From: Fasciola hepatica | Lineage: Eukaryota > Platyhelminthes > Trematoda > Plagiorchiida > Fasciolidae | Length of the DNA stretch: 64,000 bases | Direction: 5' to 3' | Assembly: GCA_948099385.1 (NCBI GenBank) | Contig: CANUEZ040000196.1 | Span: 4,075,001-4,139,000 of the forward strand | Part shown: piece after piece, positions 23,685 through 35,955 of the stretch | Numbering within the stretch: the first letter of the stretch is position 1 | Layout of the letters: each line of letters opens with the position of its first letter | Translations under genes and position numbers: made by a program | The notes under the pieces: model-generated | Databases searched by the model: none | What the model saw: only the letters and a program-made list of their open reading frames with translations | Told to the model about the DNA's origin: nothing

Positions 23685-24538
23685 TGCTTCCATAATTTTC
23701 AATGGTCAGTTCAGTGTTCAAGCTGCATGGAGAATCATATTATACAAATCTACTCTGCTACTGCTCTATTGCATTGTATGAGCAATCTGTGTGTATTTTT
23801 CATAAGGGAATGCCTTGGTTTTATTTAGGCCCATAAATAGAGAAGTGATGGAACATAGGATTGGATCGGTGTGCGAGAATTTGGTTGTTACCGTTCAAAG
23901 CGAAAGCGAAAGCCGAAGCCAATTTGGGGATTGTGCTATATCATGTAGTGTATATGTTGAACAAAGCCTTGAGACCCATATCGAATGGGCTCGTGCTTTG
24001 GGTGTTCGACTGACATTCGTTCACCCCAACCCTTGTTCGTGTCTCCGAGTGGGTTCTGTCCATGTGCAATGCTCATGATTCCCTTAGCGGATCAAACAGC
24101 TGTACAGTGCTTCCATAATTTTCAATGGTCAGTTCCGTGGTCAAGCTGCATGGAGAATCATATTATACAAATCTACTCTGCTACTGCTCTATTGCATTGT
24201 ATGAGCAATCTATATGGATTGTTCATAAGGGAATGCCTTGGTTTTATTTAGGCCCATAAATAGAGAAGTGATGTAAAATGGGATTGGATCGGTGTGCGAG
24301 AATTTGGTTGTTACCGTTCAAAGCGAAAGCGAAAGCCGAAGCCAATTTGGGGATTGTGCTATATCATGTAGTGTATATGTTGAACAAAGCGTTGAGACCC
24401 ATATCGGATAGCCTTGTGGTTTGGGTGTTCGATTGACAATCGTTCACCCCAACCCTTGTTCGTGTCTCCGAGTGGGTTCTGTCCATGTGCAATGCTCATG
24501 ATTCCCTTAGCGGATCAAACAGCTGTACAGTGCTTCCA

Positions 24539-24960
24539 TAATTTTCAATGGTCAGTTCAGTGTTCAAGCTGCATGGAGAATCATATTATACAAATCTACT
24601 CTGCTACTGCTCTATTGCATTGTATGAGCAATCTGTGTGGATTTTTCATAAGGGAATGCCTTGGTTTTATTTAGGCCCATAAATAGAGAAGTGATGGAAC
24701 ATAGGATTGGATCGGTGTGCGAGAATTTGGTTGTAACCGTTCAAAGCGAAAGCGAAAGCCGAAGCCAATTTGGGGATTGTGCTATAACATTTATTGTATA
24801 TGTTGAACAAAGCGTTGAGACCCATATCGGATAGCCTTGTGGTTTGGGTGTTCGACTGACATTCGTTCATCCCAACCCTTGTTCTTGTCCCGTGTGGGCT
24901 CTGTCCATGTGCAATGCTCATGATTCCCTTAGCGGATCAAACAGCTGTACAGTGCTTCCA
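24539..24960. repeat. 422-bp monomer 59 (type E), TCCCGTGTGGG class
   Basis: It carries CTATAACATTTATTG and GTTGTAACCG. Its duplicate is monomer 68 at 28341-28762, which has GTTGTTACCG. Confidence 0.85.
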
Positions 24961-26228
24961 TAATTTTCAATGGTCAGTTCAGTGTTCAAGCTGCATGGAG
25001 AATCATATTATACAAATCTACTCTGCTACTGCTCTATTGCATTGTATGAGCAATCTGTGTGGATTGTTCATAAGGGAATGCCTTGGTTTTACTTAGGCCC
25101 ATAAATAGAGAAGTGATGGAACATAGGATTGGATCGGTGTGCGAGAATTTGGTTGTTACCGTTCAAAGCGAAAGCGAAAGCCGAAGCCGATTTGGGGATT
25201 GTGCTGTATCATGTAGTGTATATGTTGAACAAAGCCTTGAGACCCATATCGGATAGCTTTGTGGTTTGGGTGTTCGACTGACAATCGTTCACCCCAACCC
25301 TTGTTCGTGTCTCCGAGTGGGCTCTGTCCATGTGCAATGCTCATGATTCCCTTAGCGGATCAAACAGCTGTACAGTGCTTCCATAATTTTCAATGGTCAG
25401 TTCAGTGTTCAAGCTGCATGGAGAATCATATTATATGAATCTACTCTGCTACTGCTCTATTGCATTGTATGAGCAATCTGTGTGGATTGTTCATAAGGGA
25501 ATGCCTTGGTTTTATTTAGGCCCATAAATAGAGAAGTGATGTAAAATGGGATTGGATCGGTGTGCGAGAATTTGGTTGTTACCGTTCAAAGCGAAAGCGA
25601 AAGCCGAAGCCAATTTGGGGATTGTGCTATATCATGTAGTGTATATGTTGAACAAAGCCTTGAGACCCATATCGGATAGCCTTGTTGTTTGGGTGTTCGA
25701 CTGACAATCGTTCACCCCAACCCTTGTTCGTGTCTCCGAGTGGGTTCTGTCCATGTGCAATGCTCATGATTCCTTTAGCGGATCAAACAGCTGTACAGTG
25801 CTTGCATAATTTTCAATGGTCAGTTCAGTGTTCAAGCTGCATGGAGAATCATATTATACAAATCTACTCTGCTACTGCTCTATTGCATTGTATGAGCAAT
25901 CTGTGTGGATTGTTCATAAGGGAATGCCTTGGTTTTACTTAGGCCCATAAATAGAGAAGTGATGGAACATGGGATTGGATCGGTGTGCGAGAATTTGGTT
26001 GTTACCGTTCAAAGCGAAAGCGAAAGCCGAAGCCAATTTGGGGATTGTGCTATATCATGTAGTGTATAGTTGAACAAAGCGTTCAGACCCATATGGGATA
26101 GGCTTGTGGTTTGGGTGTTCGACTGACATTCGTTCACCCCAACCCTTGTTCGTGTCTCCGAGTGGGTTCTGTCCATGTGCAATGCTCATGATTCCTTTAG
26201 CGGATCAAACAGCTGTACAGTGCTTGCA
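24961..26228. repeat. Trimer A-B-C, copy 1 (1268 bp)
   Basis: Monomers 60-62. The copy at 26229-27496 matches it at an offset of 1268 bp. The one difference I noted is ACATAGG at 25125 against ACATGGG at 26393. The odd length (3 x 423 minus 1) comes from the 1-bp deletion in C. Private markers are GATAGCTTTG and TTATATGAATC. Confidence 0.85.
25807..26228. repeat. 422-bp monomer 62 (type C)
   Basis: GTGTATAGTTG lacks one base of GTGTATATGTTG. The same deletion marks 27075-27496, 27497-27918, 27919-28340 and 29606-30027, all inside zone 3, so one deletion was copied to five monomers. Confidence 0.9.
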
Positions 26229-27496
26229 TAATTTTCAATGGTCAGTTCAGTGTTCAAGCTGCATGGAGAATCATATTATACAAATCTACTCTGCTACTGC
26301 TCTATTGCATTGTATGAGCAATCTGTGTGGATTGTTCATAAGGGAATGCCTTGGTTTTACTTAGGCCCATAAATAGAGAAGTGATGGAACATGGGATTGG
26401 ATCGGTGTGCGAGAATTTGGTTGTTACCGTTCAAAGCGAAAGCGAAAGCCGAAGCCGATTTGGGGATTGTGCTGTATCATGTAGTGTATATGTTGAACAA
26501 AGCCTTGAGACCCATATCGGATAGCTTTGTGGTTTGGGTGTTCGACTGACAATCGTTCACCCCAACCCTTGTTCGTGTCTCCGAGTGGGCTCTGTCCATG
26601 TGCAATGCTCATGATTCCCTTAGCGGATCAAACAGCTGTACAGTGCTTCCATAATTTTCAATGGTCAGTTCAGTGTTCAAGCTGCATGGAGAATCATATT
26701 ATATGAATCTACTCTGCTACTGCTCTATTGCATTGTATGAGCAATCTGTGTGGATTGTTCATAAGGGAATGCCTTGGTTTTATTTAGGCCCATAAATAGA
26801 GAAGTGATGTAAAATGGGATTGGATCGGTGTGCGAGAATTTGGTTGTTACCGTTCAAAGCGAAAGCGAAAGCCGAAGCCAATTTGGGGATTGTGCTATAT
26901 CATGTAGTGTATATGTTGAACAAAGCCTTGAGACCCATATCGGATAGCCTTGTTGTTTGGGTGTTCGACTGACAATCGTTCACCCCAACCCTTGTTCGTG
27001 TCTCCGAGTGGGTTCTGTCCATGTGCAATGCTCATGATTCCTTTAGCGGATCAAACAGCTGTACAGTGCTTGCATAATTTTCAATGGTCAGTTCAGTGTT
27101 CAAGCTGCATGGAGAATCATATTATACAAATCTACTCTGCTACTGCTCTATTGCATTGTATGAGCAATCTGTGTGGATTGTTCATAAGGGAATGCCTTGG
27201 TTTTACTTAGGCCCATAAATAGAGAAGTGATGGAACATGGGATTGGATCGGTGTGCGAGAATTTGGTTGTTACCGTTCAAAGCGAAAGCGAAAGCCGAAG
27301 CCAATTTGGGGATTGTGCTATATCATGTAGTGTATAGTTGAACAAAGCGTTCAGACCCATATGGGATAGGCTTGTGGTTTGGGTGTTCGACTGACATTCG
27401 TTCACCCCAACCCTTGTTCGTGTCTCCGAGTGGGTTCTGTCCATGTGCAATGCTCATGATTCCTTTAGCGGATCAAACAGCTGTACAGTGCTTGCA
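26229..27496. repeat. Trimer A-B-C, copy 2 (1268 bp)
   Basis: Tandem duplicate of 24961-26228. Its first ~165 bp carry the C-type ACATGGG, so the junction lies inside the first monomer, between about 26393 and the GCCGATTTGG marker near 26457. Confidence 0.85.
27075..27496. repeat. 422-bp monomer 65 (type C)
   Basis: Third member of the second trimer copy, with GTGTATAGTTG, CATATGGGATAGGC and TTCCTTTAGC. Confidence 0.9.
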
Positions 27497-27918
27497 TAAT
27501 TTTCAATGGTCAGTTCAGTGTTCAAGCTGCATGGAGAATCATATTATACAAATCTACTCTGCTACTGCTCTATTGCATTGTATGAGCAATCTGTGTGGAT
27601 TGTTCATAAGGGAATGCCTTGGTTTTACTTAGGCCCATAAATAGAGAAGTGATGGAACATGGGATTGGATCGGTGTGCGAGAATTTGGTTGTTACCGTTC
27701 AAAGCGAAAGCGAAAGCCGAAGCCAATTTGGGGATTGTGCTATATCATGTAGTGTATAGTTGAACAAAGCGTTCAGACCCATATGGGATAGGCTTGTGGT
27801 TTGGGTGTTCGACTGACATTCGTTCACCCCAACCCTTGTTCGTGTCTCCGAGTGGGTTCTGTCCATGTGCAATGCTCATGATTCCTTTAGCGGATCAAAC
27901 AGCTGTACAGTGCTTGCA
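27497..27918. repeat. Extra single C monomer (422 bp)
   Basis: It carries every marker of the preceding C monomer (27075-27496), and I saw no difference. This is a one-monomer tandem gain by unequal exchange, later than or together with the trimer duplication. Confidence 0.85.
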
Positions 27919-28340
27919 TAATTTTCAATGGTCAGTTCAGTGTTCAAGCTGCATGGAGAATCATATTATACAAATCTACTCTGCTACTGCTCTATTGCAT
28001 TGTATGAGCAATCTGTGTGGATTGTTCATAAGGGAATGCCTTGGTTTTACTTAGGCCCATAAATAGAGAAGTGATGGAACATGGGATTGGATCGGTGTGC
28101 GAGAATTTGGTTGTTACCGTTCAAAGCGAAAGCGAAAGCCGAAGCCAATTTGGGGATTGTGCTATATCATGTAGTGTATAGTTGAACAAAGCGTTCAGAC
28201 CCATATGGGATAGGCTTGTGGTTTGGGTGTTCGATTGACAATCGTTCACCCCAACCCTTGTTCGTGTCTCCGAGTGGGCTCTGTCCATGTGCAATGCTCA
28301 TGATTCCCTTAGCGGATCAAACAGCTGTACAGTGCTTCCA
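27919..28340. repeat. Hybrid C/D monomer at a duplication junction (422 bp)
   Basis: The left part is C type (GTGTATAGTTG, CATATGGGATAGGC, G at 28214). The right part is D type (TTCGATTGACAATCG, T at 28235), and GGATTTTTCAT follows in the next monomer as it does after D at 24.6 kb. The exchange point is therefore within about 28214-28235. It has GGGCTC where the D copy at 24475 has GGGTTC, so later change or a different donor is possible. Confidence 0.8.
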
Positions 28341-28762
28341 TAATTTTCAATGGTCAGTTCAGTGTTCAAGCTGCATGGAGAATCATATTATACAAATCTA
28401 CTCTGCTACTGCTCTATTGCATTGTATGAGCAATCTGTGTGGATTTTTCATAAGGGAATGCCTTGGTTTTATTTAGGCCCATAAATAGAGAAGTGATGGA
28501 ACATAGGATTGGATCGGTGTGCGAGAATTTGGTTGTTACCGTTCAAAGCGAAAGCGAAAGCCGAAGCCAATTTGGGGATTGTGCTATAACATTTATTGTA
28601 TATGTTGAACAAAGCGTTGAGACCCATATCGGATAGCCTTGTGGTTTGGGTGTTCGACTGACATTCGTTCATCCCAACCCTTGTTCTTGTCCCGTGTGGG
28701 CTCTGTCCATGTGCAATGCTCATGATTCCCTTAGCGGATCAAACAGCTGTACAGTGCTTCCA
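28341..28762. repeat. 422-bp monomer 68 (type E), TCCCGTGTGGG class
   Basis: Duplicate of 24539-24960, with the same CTATAACATTTATTG marker. Confidence 0.85.
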
Positions 28763-29185
28763 TAATTTTCAATGGTCAGTTCAGTGTTCAAGCTGCATGG
28801 AGAATCATATTATACAAATCTACTCTGCTACTGCTCTATTGCATTGTATGAGCAATCTGTGTGGATTGTTCATAAGGGAATGCCTTGGTTTTACTTAGGC
28901 CCATAAATAGAGAAGTGATGGAACATAGGATTGGATCGGTGTGCGAGAATTTGGTTGTTACCGTTCAAAGCGAAAGCGAAAGCCGAAGCCGATTTGGGGA
29001 TTGTGCTATATCATGTAGTGTATATGTTGAACAAAGCCTTGAGACCCATATCGGATAGCCTTGTTGTTTGGGTGTTCGACTGACAATCGTTCACCCCAAC
29101 CCTTGTTCGTGTCTCCGAGTGGGCTCTGTCCATGTGCAATGCTCATGATTCCCTTAGCGGATCAAACAGCTGTACAGTGCTTCCA

Positions 29186-29605
29186 TAATTTTCAATGGTC
29201 AGTTCAGTGTTCAAGCTGCATGGAGAATCATATACAAATCTACTCTGCTACTGCTCTATTGCATTGTATGAGCAATCTGTGTGGATTGTTCATAAGGGAA
29301 TGCCTTGGTTTTATTTAGGCCCATAAATAGAGAAGTGATGTAAAATGGGATTGGATCGGTGTGCGAGAATTTGGTTGTTACCGTTCAAAGCGAAAGCGAA
29401 AGCCGAAGCCAATTTGGGGATTGTGCTATATCATGTAGTGTATATGTTGAACAAAGCCTTGAGACCCATATCGGATAGCCTTGTTGTTTGGGTGTTCGAC
29501 TGACAATCGTTCACCCCAACCCTTGTTCGTGTCTCCGAGTGGGTTCTGTCCATGTGCAATGCTCATGATTCCTTTAGCGGATCAAACAGCTGTACAGTGC
29601 TTGCA
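29186..29605. repeat. 420-bp monomer 70, 3-bp deletion
   Basis: CATATACAAATC near 29230 replaces CATATTATACAAATC, a loss of one TAT/ATT triplet in a short repeat. The paralogous site in the other copies of the block is also altered (TTATATGAATC near 25432 and 26700). Confidence 0.85.
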
Positions 29606-30027
29606 TAATTTTCAATGGTCAGTTCAGTGTTCAAGCTGCATGGAGAATCATATTATACAAATCTACTCTGCTACTGCTCTATTGCATTGTATGAGCAATC
29701 TGTGTGGATTGTTCATAAGGGAATGCCTTGGTTTTACTTAGGCCCATAAATAGAGAAGTGATGGAACATGGGATTGGATCGGTGTGCGAGAATTTGGTTG
29801 TTACCGTTCAAAGCGAAAGCGAAAGCCGAAGCCAATTTGGGGATTGTGCTATATCATGTAGTGTATAGTTGAACAAAGCGTTCAGACCCATATGGGATAG
29901 GCTTGTGGTTTGGGTGTTCGACTGACATTCGTTCACCCCAACCCTTGTTCGTGTCTCCGAGTGGGTTCTGTCCATGTGCAATGCTCATGATTCCTTTAGC
30001 GGATCAAACAGCTGTACAGTGCTTGCA
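29606..30027. repeat. 422-bp monomer 71 (type C)
   Basis: Last GTGTATAGTTG copy. It closes the amplified block. Confidence 0.9.
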
Positions 30028-30873
30028 TAATTTTCAATGGTCAGTTCAGTGTTCAAGCTGCATGGAGAATCATATTATACAAATCTACTCTGCTACTGCT
30101 CTATTGCATTGTATGAGCAATCTGTGTGGATTGTTCATAAGGGAATGCCTTGGTTTTACTTAGGCCCATAAATAGAGAAGTGATGGAACATGGGATTGGA
30201 TCGGTGTGCGAGAATTTGGTTGTTACCGTTCAAAGCGAAAGCGAAAGCCGAAGCCAATTTGGGGATTGTGCTATATCATGTATTGTAAATGTTGAACAAA
30301 GCCTTGAGACCCATATCGGAGGGGCTCGTGGTTTGGGTGTTCGACTGACATTCGTTCACCCCAACCCTTGTTCGTGTCTCCGAGTGGGTTCTGTCCATGT
30401 GCAATGCTCATGATTCCCTTAGCGGATCAAACAGCTGTACAGTGCTTCCATCATTTTCAATGGTCAGTTCAGTGTTCAAGCTGCATGGAGAATCATATTA
30501 TTCAAATCTACTCTGCTACTGCTCTATTGCATTGTATGAGCAATCTGTGTGGATTGTTCATAAGGGAATGCCTTGGTTTTACTTAGGCCCATAAATAGAG
30601 AAGTGATGGAACATAGGATTGGATCGGTGTGCGAGAATTTGGTTGTTACCGTTCAAAGCGAAAGCGAAAGCCGAAGCCAATTTGGGGATTGTGCTATATC
30701 ATGTAGTGTATATGTTGAACAAAGCGTTGAGACCCATATCGGATAGCCTTGTGCTTAGGGTGTTCGACTGACATTCGTTCACCCCAACCCTTGTTCGTGT
30801 CTCCGAGTGGGTTCTGTCCATGTGCAATGCTCATGATTCCCTTAGCGGATCAAACAGCTGTACAGTGCTTGCA

Positions 30874-31297
30874 TAATTTTCAATGGTCAGTTCAGTGTTC
30901 AAGCTGCATGGAGAATCATATTATACAAATCTACTCTGCTACTGCTCTATTGCATTGTATGAGCAATCTGTGTGGATTGTTCATAAGGGAATGCCTTGGT
31001 TTTACTTAGGCCCATAAATAGAGAAGTGATGGAACATAGGATTGGATCGGTGTGCGAGAATTTGGTTGTTACCGTTCAAAGCGAAAGCGAAAGCCGAAGC
31101 CAATTTGGGGATTGTGCTATATCATGTAGTGTATATGTTGAACAAAGCGTTCAGACCCATATCGGATAGCCTTGTGGTTTGGGTGTTCGACTGACATTCG
31201 TTCACCCCAACCCTTGTTCGTGTCTCCGAGTGGGTTCTGTCCATGTGCAATGCTCATGATTCCCTTTAGCGGATCAAACAGCTGTACAGTGCTTCCA
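30874..31297. repeat. 424-bp monomer 74, 1-bp insertion
   Basis: TTCCCTTTAGCGG near 31261 has one extra T in a T run. The same change occurs in monomer 102 (42723-43146), 12 kb away, either by recurrence or by exchange. Confidence 0.85.
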
Positions 31298-31720
31298 TAA
31301 TTTTCAATGGTCAGTTCAGTGTTCAAGCTGCATGGAGAATCATATTATACAAATCTACTCTGCTACTGCTCTATTGCATTGTATGAGCAATCTGTGTGGA
31401 TTGTTCATAAGGGAATGCCTTGGTTTTACTTAGGCCCATAAATAGAGAAGTGATGGAACATAGGATTGGATCGGTGTGCGAGAATTTGGTTGTTACCGTT
31501 CAAAGCGAAAGCGAAAGCCGAAGCCAATTTGGGGATTGTGCTATATCATGTAGTGTATATGTTGAACAAAGCGTTCAGACCCATATCGGATAGCCTTGTG
31601 GTTTGGGTGTTCGACTGACATTCGTTCACCCCAACCCTTGTTCGTGTCTCCGAGTGGGTTCTGTCCATGTGCAATGCTCATGATTCCCTTAGCGGATCAA
31701 ACAGCTGTACAGTGCTTCCA

Positions 31721-32149
31721 TAATTTTCAATGGTCAGTTCAGTGTTCAAGCTGCATGGAGAATCATATTATACAAATCTACTCTGCTACTGCTCTATTGC
31801 ATTGTATGAGCAATCTGTGTGGATTGTTCATAAGGGAATGCCTTGGTTTTACTTAGGCCCATAAATAGAGAAGAGATGGAACATGGGATTGGATCGGTGT
31901 GCGAGAATTTGGTTGTTACCGTTCAAAGCGAAAGCGAAAGCGAAAGCCGAAGCCAATTTGGGGATTGTGCTATATCATGTAGTGTATATGTTGAACAAAG
32001 CGTTGAGACCCATATCGGAGGGGCTCGTGCTTTGGGTGTTCGACTGACATTCGTTCACCCCAACCCTTGTTCGTGTCTCCGAGTGGGTTCTGTCCATGTG
32101 CAATGCTCATGATTCCCTTAGCGGATCAAACAGCTGTACAGTGCTTCCA
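31721..32149. repeat. 429-bp monomer 76, hexamer gain
   Basis: One extra GCGAAA unit in the hexamer-like tract near 31927-31948. AGAAGAGATGG is also private. Confidence 0.9.
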
Positions 32150-32572
32150 TAATTTTCAATGGTCAGTTCAGTGTTCAAGCTGCATGGAGAATCATATTAT
32201 ACAAATCTACTCTGCTACTGCTCTATTGCATTGTATGAGCAATCTGTGTGGATTGTTCATAAGGGAATGCCTTGGTTTTACTTAGGCCCATAAATAGAGA
32301 AGTGATGGAACATAGGATTGGATCGGTGTGCGAGAATTTGGTTGTTACCGTTCAAAGCGAAAGCGAAAGCCGAAGCCAATTTGGGGATTGTGCTATATCA
32401 TGTAGTGTATATGTTGAACAAAGCGTTGAGACCCATATGGGATAGCCTTGTGGTTTGGGTGTTCGACTGACAATCGTTCACCCCAACCCTTGTTCGTGTC
32501 TCCGAGTGGGTTCTGTCCATGTGCAATGCTCATGATTCCCTTAGCGGATCAAACAGCTGTACAGTGCTTCCA

Positions 32573-32995
32573 TAATTTACAATGGTCAGTTCAGTGTTCA
32601 AGCTGCATGGAGAATCATATTATACAAATCTACTCTGCTACTGCTCTATTGCATTGTATGAGCAATCTATGTGGATTGTTCATAAGGGAATGCCTTGGTT
32701 TTACTTAGGCCCATAAATAGAGAAGTGGTGTAAAATGGGATTGGATCGGTGTGCGAGAATTTGGTTGTTACCGTTCAAAGCGAAATCGAAAGCCGAAGCC
32801 AATTTGGGGATTGTGCTATATCATGTAGTGTATATGTTGAACAAAGCTTTGAGACCCATATGGGATAGACTTGTTGTTTGGGTGTACGACTGTCAATCGT
32901 TCACCCCAACCCTTGTTCGTGTCCTCGAGTGGGTTCTGTCCATGTGCAATGCTCATGATTCCCTTAGCGGATCAAACAGCTGTACAGTGCTTCCA
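32573..32995. repeat. Divergent monomer 78
   Basis: Private changes include AAGTGGTGTAAAATGGG, GCGAAATCGAAAGCC, AAGCTTTGAGACC, GATAGACTTGTTG, GTGTACGACTGTC and GTCCTCGAGTGGG. The GTGTACGACTG change recurs only in monomers 131-132, 22 kb away. Confidence 0.7.
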
Positions 32996-33841
32996 TAATT
33001 TTCAATGGTCAGTTCAGTGTTCAAGCTGCATGGAAAATCATATTATACAAATCTACTCTGCTACTGCTCTATTGCATTGTATGAGCAATCTGTGTGGATT
33101 GTTCATAAGGGAATGCCTTGGTTTTACTTAGGCCCATAAATAGAGAAGTGATGGAACATAGGATTGGATCGGTGTACGAGAATTTGGTTGTTACCGTTCA
33201 AAGCGAAAGCGAAAGCCGAAGCCAATTTGGGGATTGTGCTATATCATGTAGTGTATATGTTGAACAAAGCGTTCAGACCCATATCGGAGGGGCTCGTGCT
33301 TTGGGTGTTCGACTGACATTCGTTCACCCCAACCCTTGTTCGTGTCTCCGAGTGGGTTCTGTCCATGTGCAATGCTCATGATTTCCTTAGCGGATCAAAC
33401 AGCTGTACAGTGCTTCCATAATTTTCAATGGTCAGTTCCGTGGTCAAGCTGCATGGAGAATCATATTATACAAATCTACTCTGCTACTGCTCTATTGCAT
33501 TGTATGAGCAATCTGTGTGGATTGTTCATAAGGGAATGCCTTGGTTTTACTTAGGCCCATAAATAGAGAAGTGATGGAACATAGGATTGGATCGGTGTGC
33601 GAGAATTTGGTTGTTACCGTTCAAAGCGAAAGCGAAAGCCGAAGCCAATTTGGGGATTGTGCTATATCATGTAGTGTATATGTTGAACAAAGCGTTCAGA
33701 CCCATATCGGATAGCCTTGTGGTTTGGGTGTTCGACTGACAATCGTTCACCCCAACCCTTGTTCGTGTCTCCGAGTGGGTTCTGTCCATGTGCAATGCTC
33801 ATGATTCCCTTAGCGGATCAAACAGGTGTACAGTGCTTCCA
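32996..33841. repeat. Two-monomer segment duplicated at three-monomer spacing, copy 1
   Basis: The markers ATGATTTCCTT (33380), CCGTGGTC and AACAGGTGTAC (33822) recur at 34649 and 35091, an offset of 1269 bp. A few differences separate the copies (GTTCAG/GTTGAG, TTCACCCC/TTCAACCC). Confidence 0.75.
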
Positions 33842-34264
33842 TAATTTTCAATGGTCAGTTCAGTGTTCAAGCTGCATGGAGAATCATATTATACAAATCT
33901 ACTCTGCTACTGCTCTATTGCATTGTATGAGCAATCTGTGTGGATTGTTCATAAGGGAATGCCTTGGTTTTACTTAGGCCCATAAATAGAGAAGTGATGG
34001 AACATAGGATTGGATCGGTGTGCGAGAATTTGGTTGTTACCGTTCAAAGCGGAAGCGAAAGCCGAAGCCAATTTGGGGATTGTGCTATATCATGTAGTGT
34101 ATATGTTGAACAAAGCGTTCAGACCCATATCGGATAGCCTTGTGGTTTGGGTGTTCGACTGACAATCGTTCACCCCAACCCTTGTTCGTGTCTCCGAGTG
34201 GGTTCTGTCCATGTGCAATGCTCATGATTCCCTTAGCGGATCAAACAGCTGTACAGTGCTTCCA

Positions 34265-35110
34265 TAATTTACAATGGTCAGTTCCGTGGTCAAGCTGCAT
34301 GGAGAATCATATTATACAAATCTACTCTGCTACTGCTCTATTGCATGGTATGAGCAATCTGTGTGAATTGTTCATAAGGGAATGCCTTGGTTTTATTTGG
34401 GCCCATAAATAGAGAAGTGATGGAACATAGGATTGGATCGGTGTGCGAGAATTTGGTTGTTACCGTTCAAAGCGAAAGCGAAAGCCGAAGCCAATTTGGG
34501 GATTGTGCTATATCATGTAGTGTATATGTTGAACAAAGCGTTGAGACCCATATCGGAGGGGCTCGTGCTTTGGGTGTTCGACTGACATTCGTTCACCCCA
34601 ACCCTTGTTCGTGTCTCCGAGTGGGTTCTGTCCATGTGCAATGCTCATGATTTCCTTAGCGGATCAAACAGCTGTACAGTGCTTCCATAATTTTCAATGG
34701 TCAGTTCCGTGGTCAAGCTGCATGGAGAATCATATTATACAAATCTACTCTGCTACTGCTCTATTGCATTGTATGAGCAATCTGTGTGGATTGTTCATAA
34801 GGGAATGCCTTGGTTTTACTTAGGCCCATAAATAGAGAAGTGATGGAACATAGGATTGGATCGGTGTGCGAGAATTTGGTTGTTACCGTTCAAAGCGAAA
34901 GCGAAAGCCGAAGCCAATTTGGGGATTGTGCTATATCATGTAGTGTATATGTTGAACAAAGCGTTCAGACCCATATCGGATAGCCTTGTGGTTTGGGTGT
35001 TCGACTGACAATCGTTCAACCCAACCCTTGTTCGTGTCTCCGAGTGGGTTCTGTCCATGTGCAATGCTCATGATTCCCTTAGCGGATCAAACAGGTGTAC
35101 AGTGCTTCCA
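34265..35110. repeat. Two-monomer segment duplicated at three-monomer spacing, copy 2
   Basis: It shares ATGATTTCCTT, CCGTGGTC and AACAGGTGTAC with 32996-33841. Its second monomer and the one after it (TTCAACCC, CCATCATTTTC, TTCAATCTGC, AAAGTGAAAGCG) are the relatives of the dimer that recurs at 36379 and 37225. Confidence 0.75.
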
Positions 35111-35533
35111 TCATTTTCAATGGTCAGTTCAGTGTTCAATCTGCATGGAGAATCATATTATACAAATCTACTCTGCTACTGCTCTATTGCATTGTATGAG
35201 CAATCTGTGTGGATTGTTCATAAGGGAATGCCTTGGTTTTACTTAGGCCCATAAATAGAGAAGTGATGGAACATAGGATTGGATCGGTGTGCGAGAATTT
35301 GGTTGTTACCGTTCAAAGTGAAAGCGAAAGCCGAAGCCAATTTGGGGATTGTGATATATCATGTAGTGTATATGTTGAACAAAGCGTTGAGACCCATATC
35401 GAATGGGCTCGTGCTTTGGGTGTTCGACTGACATTCGTTCACCCCAACCCTTGTTCGTGTCTCCGAGTGGGTTCTGTCCATGTGCAATGCTCATGATTCC
35501 CTTAGCGGATCAAACAGCTGTACAGTGCTTCCT

Positions 35534-35955
35534 TAATTTGCAATGGTCAGTTCAGTGTTCAAGCTGCATGGAGAATCATATTATACAAATCTACTCTGCT
35601 ACTGCTCTATTGCATTGTATGAGCAATCTGTGTGGATTGTTCATAAGGGAATGCCTTGGTTTTACTTAGGCCCATAAATAGAGAAGTGATGGAACATAGG
35701 ATTGGATCGGTGTGCGAGAATTTGGTTGTAACCGTTCAAAGCGAAAGCGAAAGCCGAAGCCAATTTGGGGATTGTGCTATATCATGTATTGTATATGTTG
35801 AACAAAGCGTTGAGACCCATATGGGATAGCCTTGTTGTTTGGGTGTTCAACTGACATTCGTTCATCCCAACCCATGTTCTTGTCCCGTGTGGGCTCTGTC
35901 CATGTGCAATGCTCATGATTCCCTTAGCGGATCAAACAGCTGTACAGTGCTTCCA
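35534..35955. repeat. 422-bp monomer 85, TCCCGTGTGGG class
   Basis: CATATGGGATAGCCTTGTTG, TGTTCAACTGAC and CCCATGTTCTTGTCCC. Monomer 91 shares these markers six monomers later. Confidence 0.85.

Larger units (their letters stand above)
23270..23692 (+). repeat. Reference monomer (423 bp) used for coordinates
   Basis: This copy carries the commonest base at nearly every position I compared, so it serves as a working consensus. Monomer position 1 is base 23270. In order it contains a conserved segment (1-274), a variable window (275-372) and a conserved tail (373-423). It has single CAGCTG and TGTACA sites, both inside the tail palindrome, so one cut per monomer is expected for enzymes recognising those sites. 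Phase is arbitrary: nothing in the sequence marks a natural start. The length is about two and a half times the 165-185 bp of many plant and primate centromere satellites. It could hold two nucleosomes, but that is inference. Confidence 0.9.
16497..24115. repeat. Array zone 2: monomers 40-57
   Basis: Here the signature shifts to GAGGGGCTCGTGCTTTGGG, which becomes common in the rest of the array. It ends in a patch of more divergent monomers (21578-23269) before returning to the commonest type at 23270. Confidence 0.7.
24116..30027. repeat. Array zone 3: recently amplified block, monomers 58-71
   Basis: Monomer types can be lettered D-E-A-B-C | A-B-C | C | D-E-F-B-C. D has TTCGATTGACAATCG and GGATTTTTCAT follows it. 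E has CTATAACATTTATTG and the 422-bp TCCCGTGTGGG change. A has GCCGATTTGG with GCTGTATC. B has CTTGTTG and TTCCTTTAGC. C has GTGTATAGTTG with CATATGGGATAGGC and TTCCTTTAGC. The GTGTATAGTTG deletion occurs nowhere else in the window that I found. The order shows a trimer duplication, an extra C monomer and a larger duplication. Confidence 0.85.
28341..30027. repeat. Second copy of the D-E-A-B-C order (E-F-B-C part)
   Basis: Monomers 68-71 match 59-62 at an offset of about 3800 bp (nine monomers less the local indels). The third member (28763-29185) resembles A by GCCGATTTGG but has GCTATATC and GATAGCCTTGTTG. Confidence 0.8.

Noticed and set aside
24116..30027. Transposon insertion as the cause of the block structure at 24-30 kb.
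   Set aside because: All sequence in the block is monomer. There are no terminal repeats, target duplications or foreign DNA, and unequal exchange explains the order.
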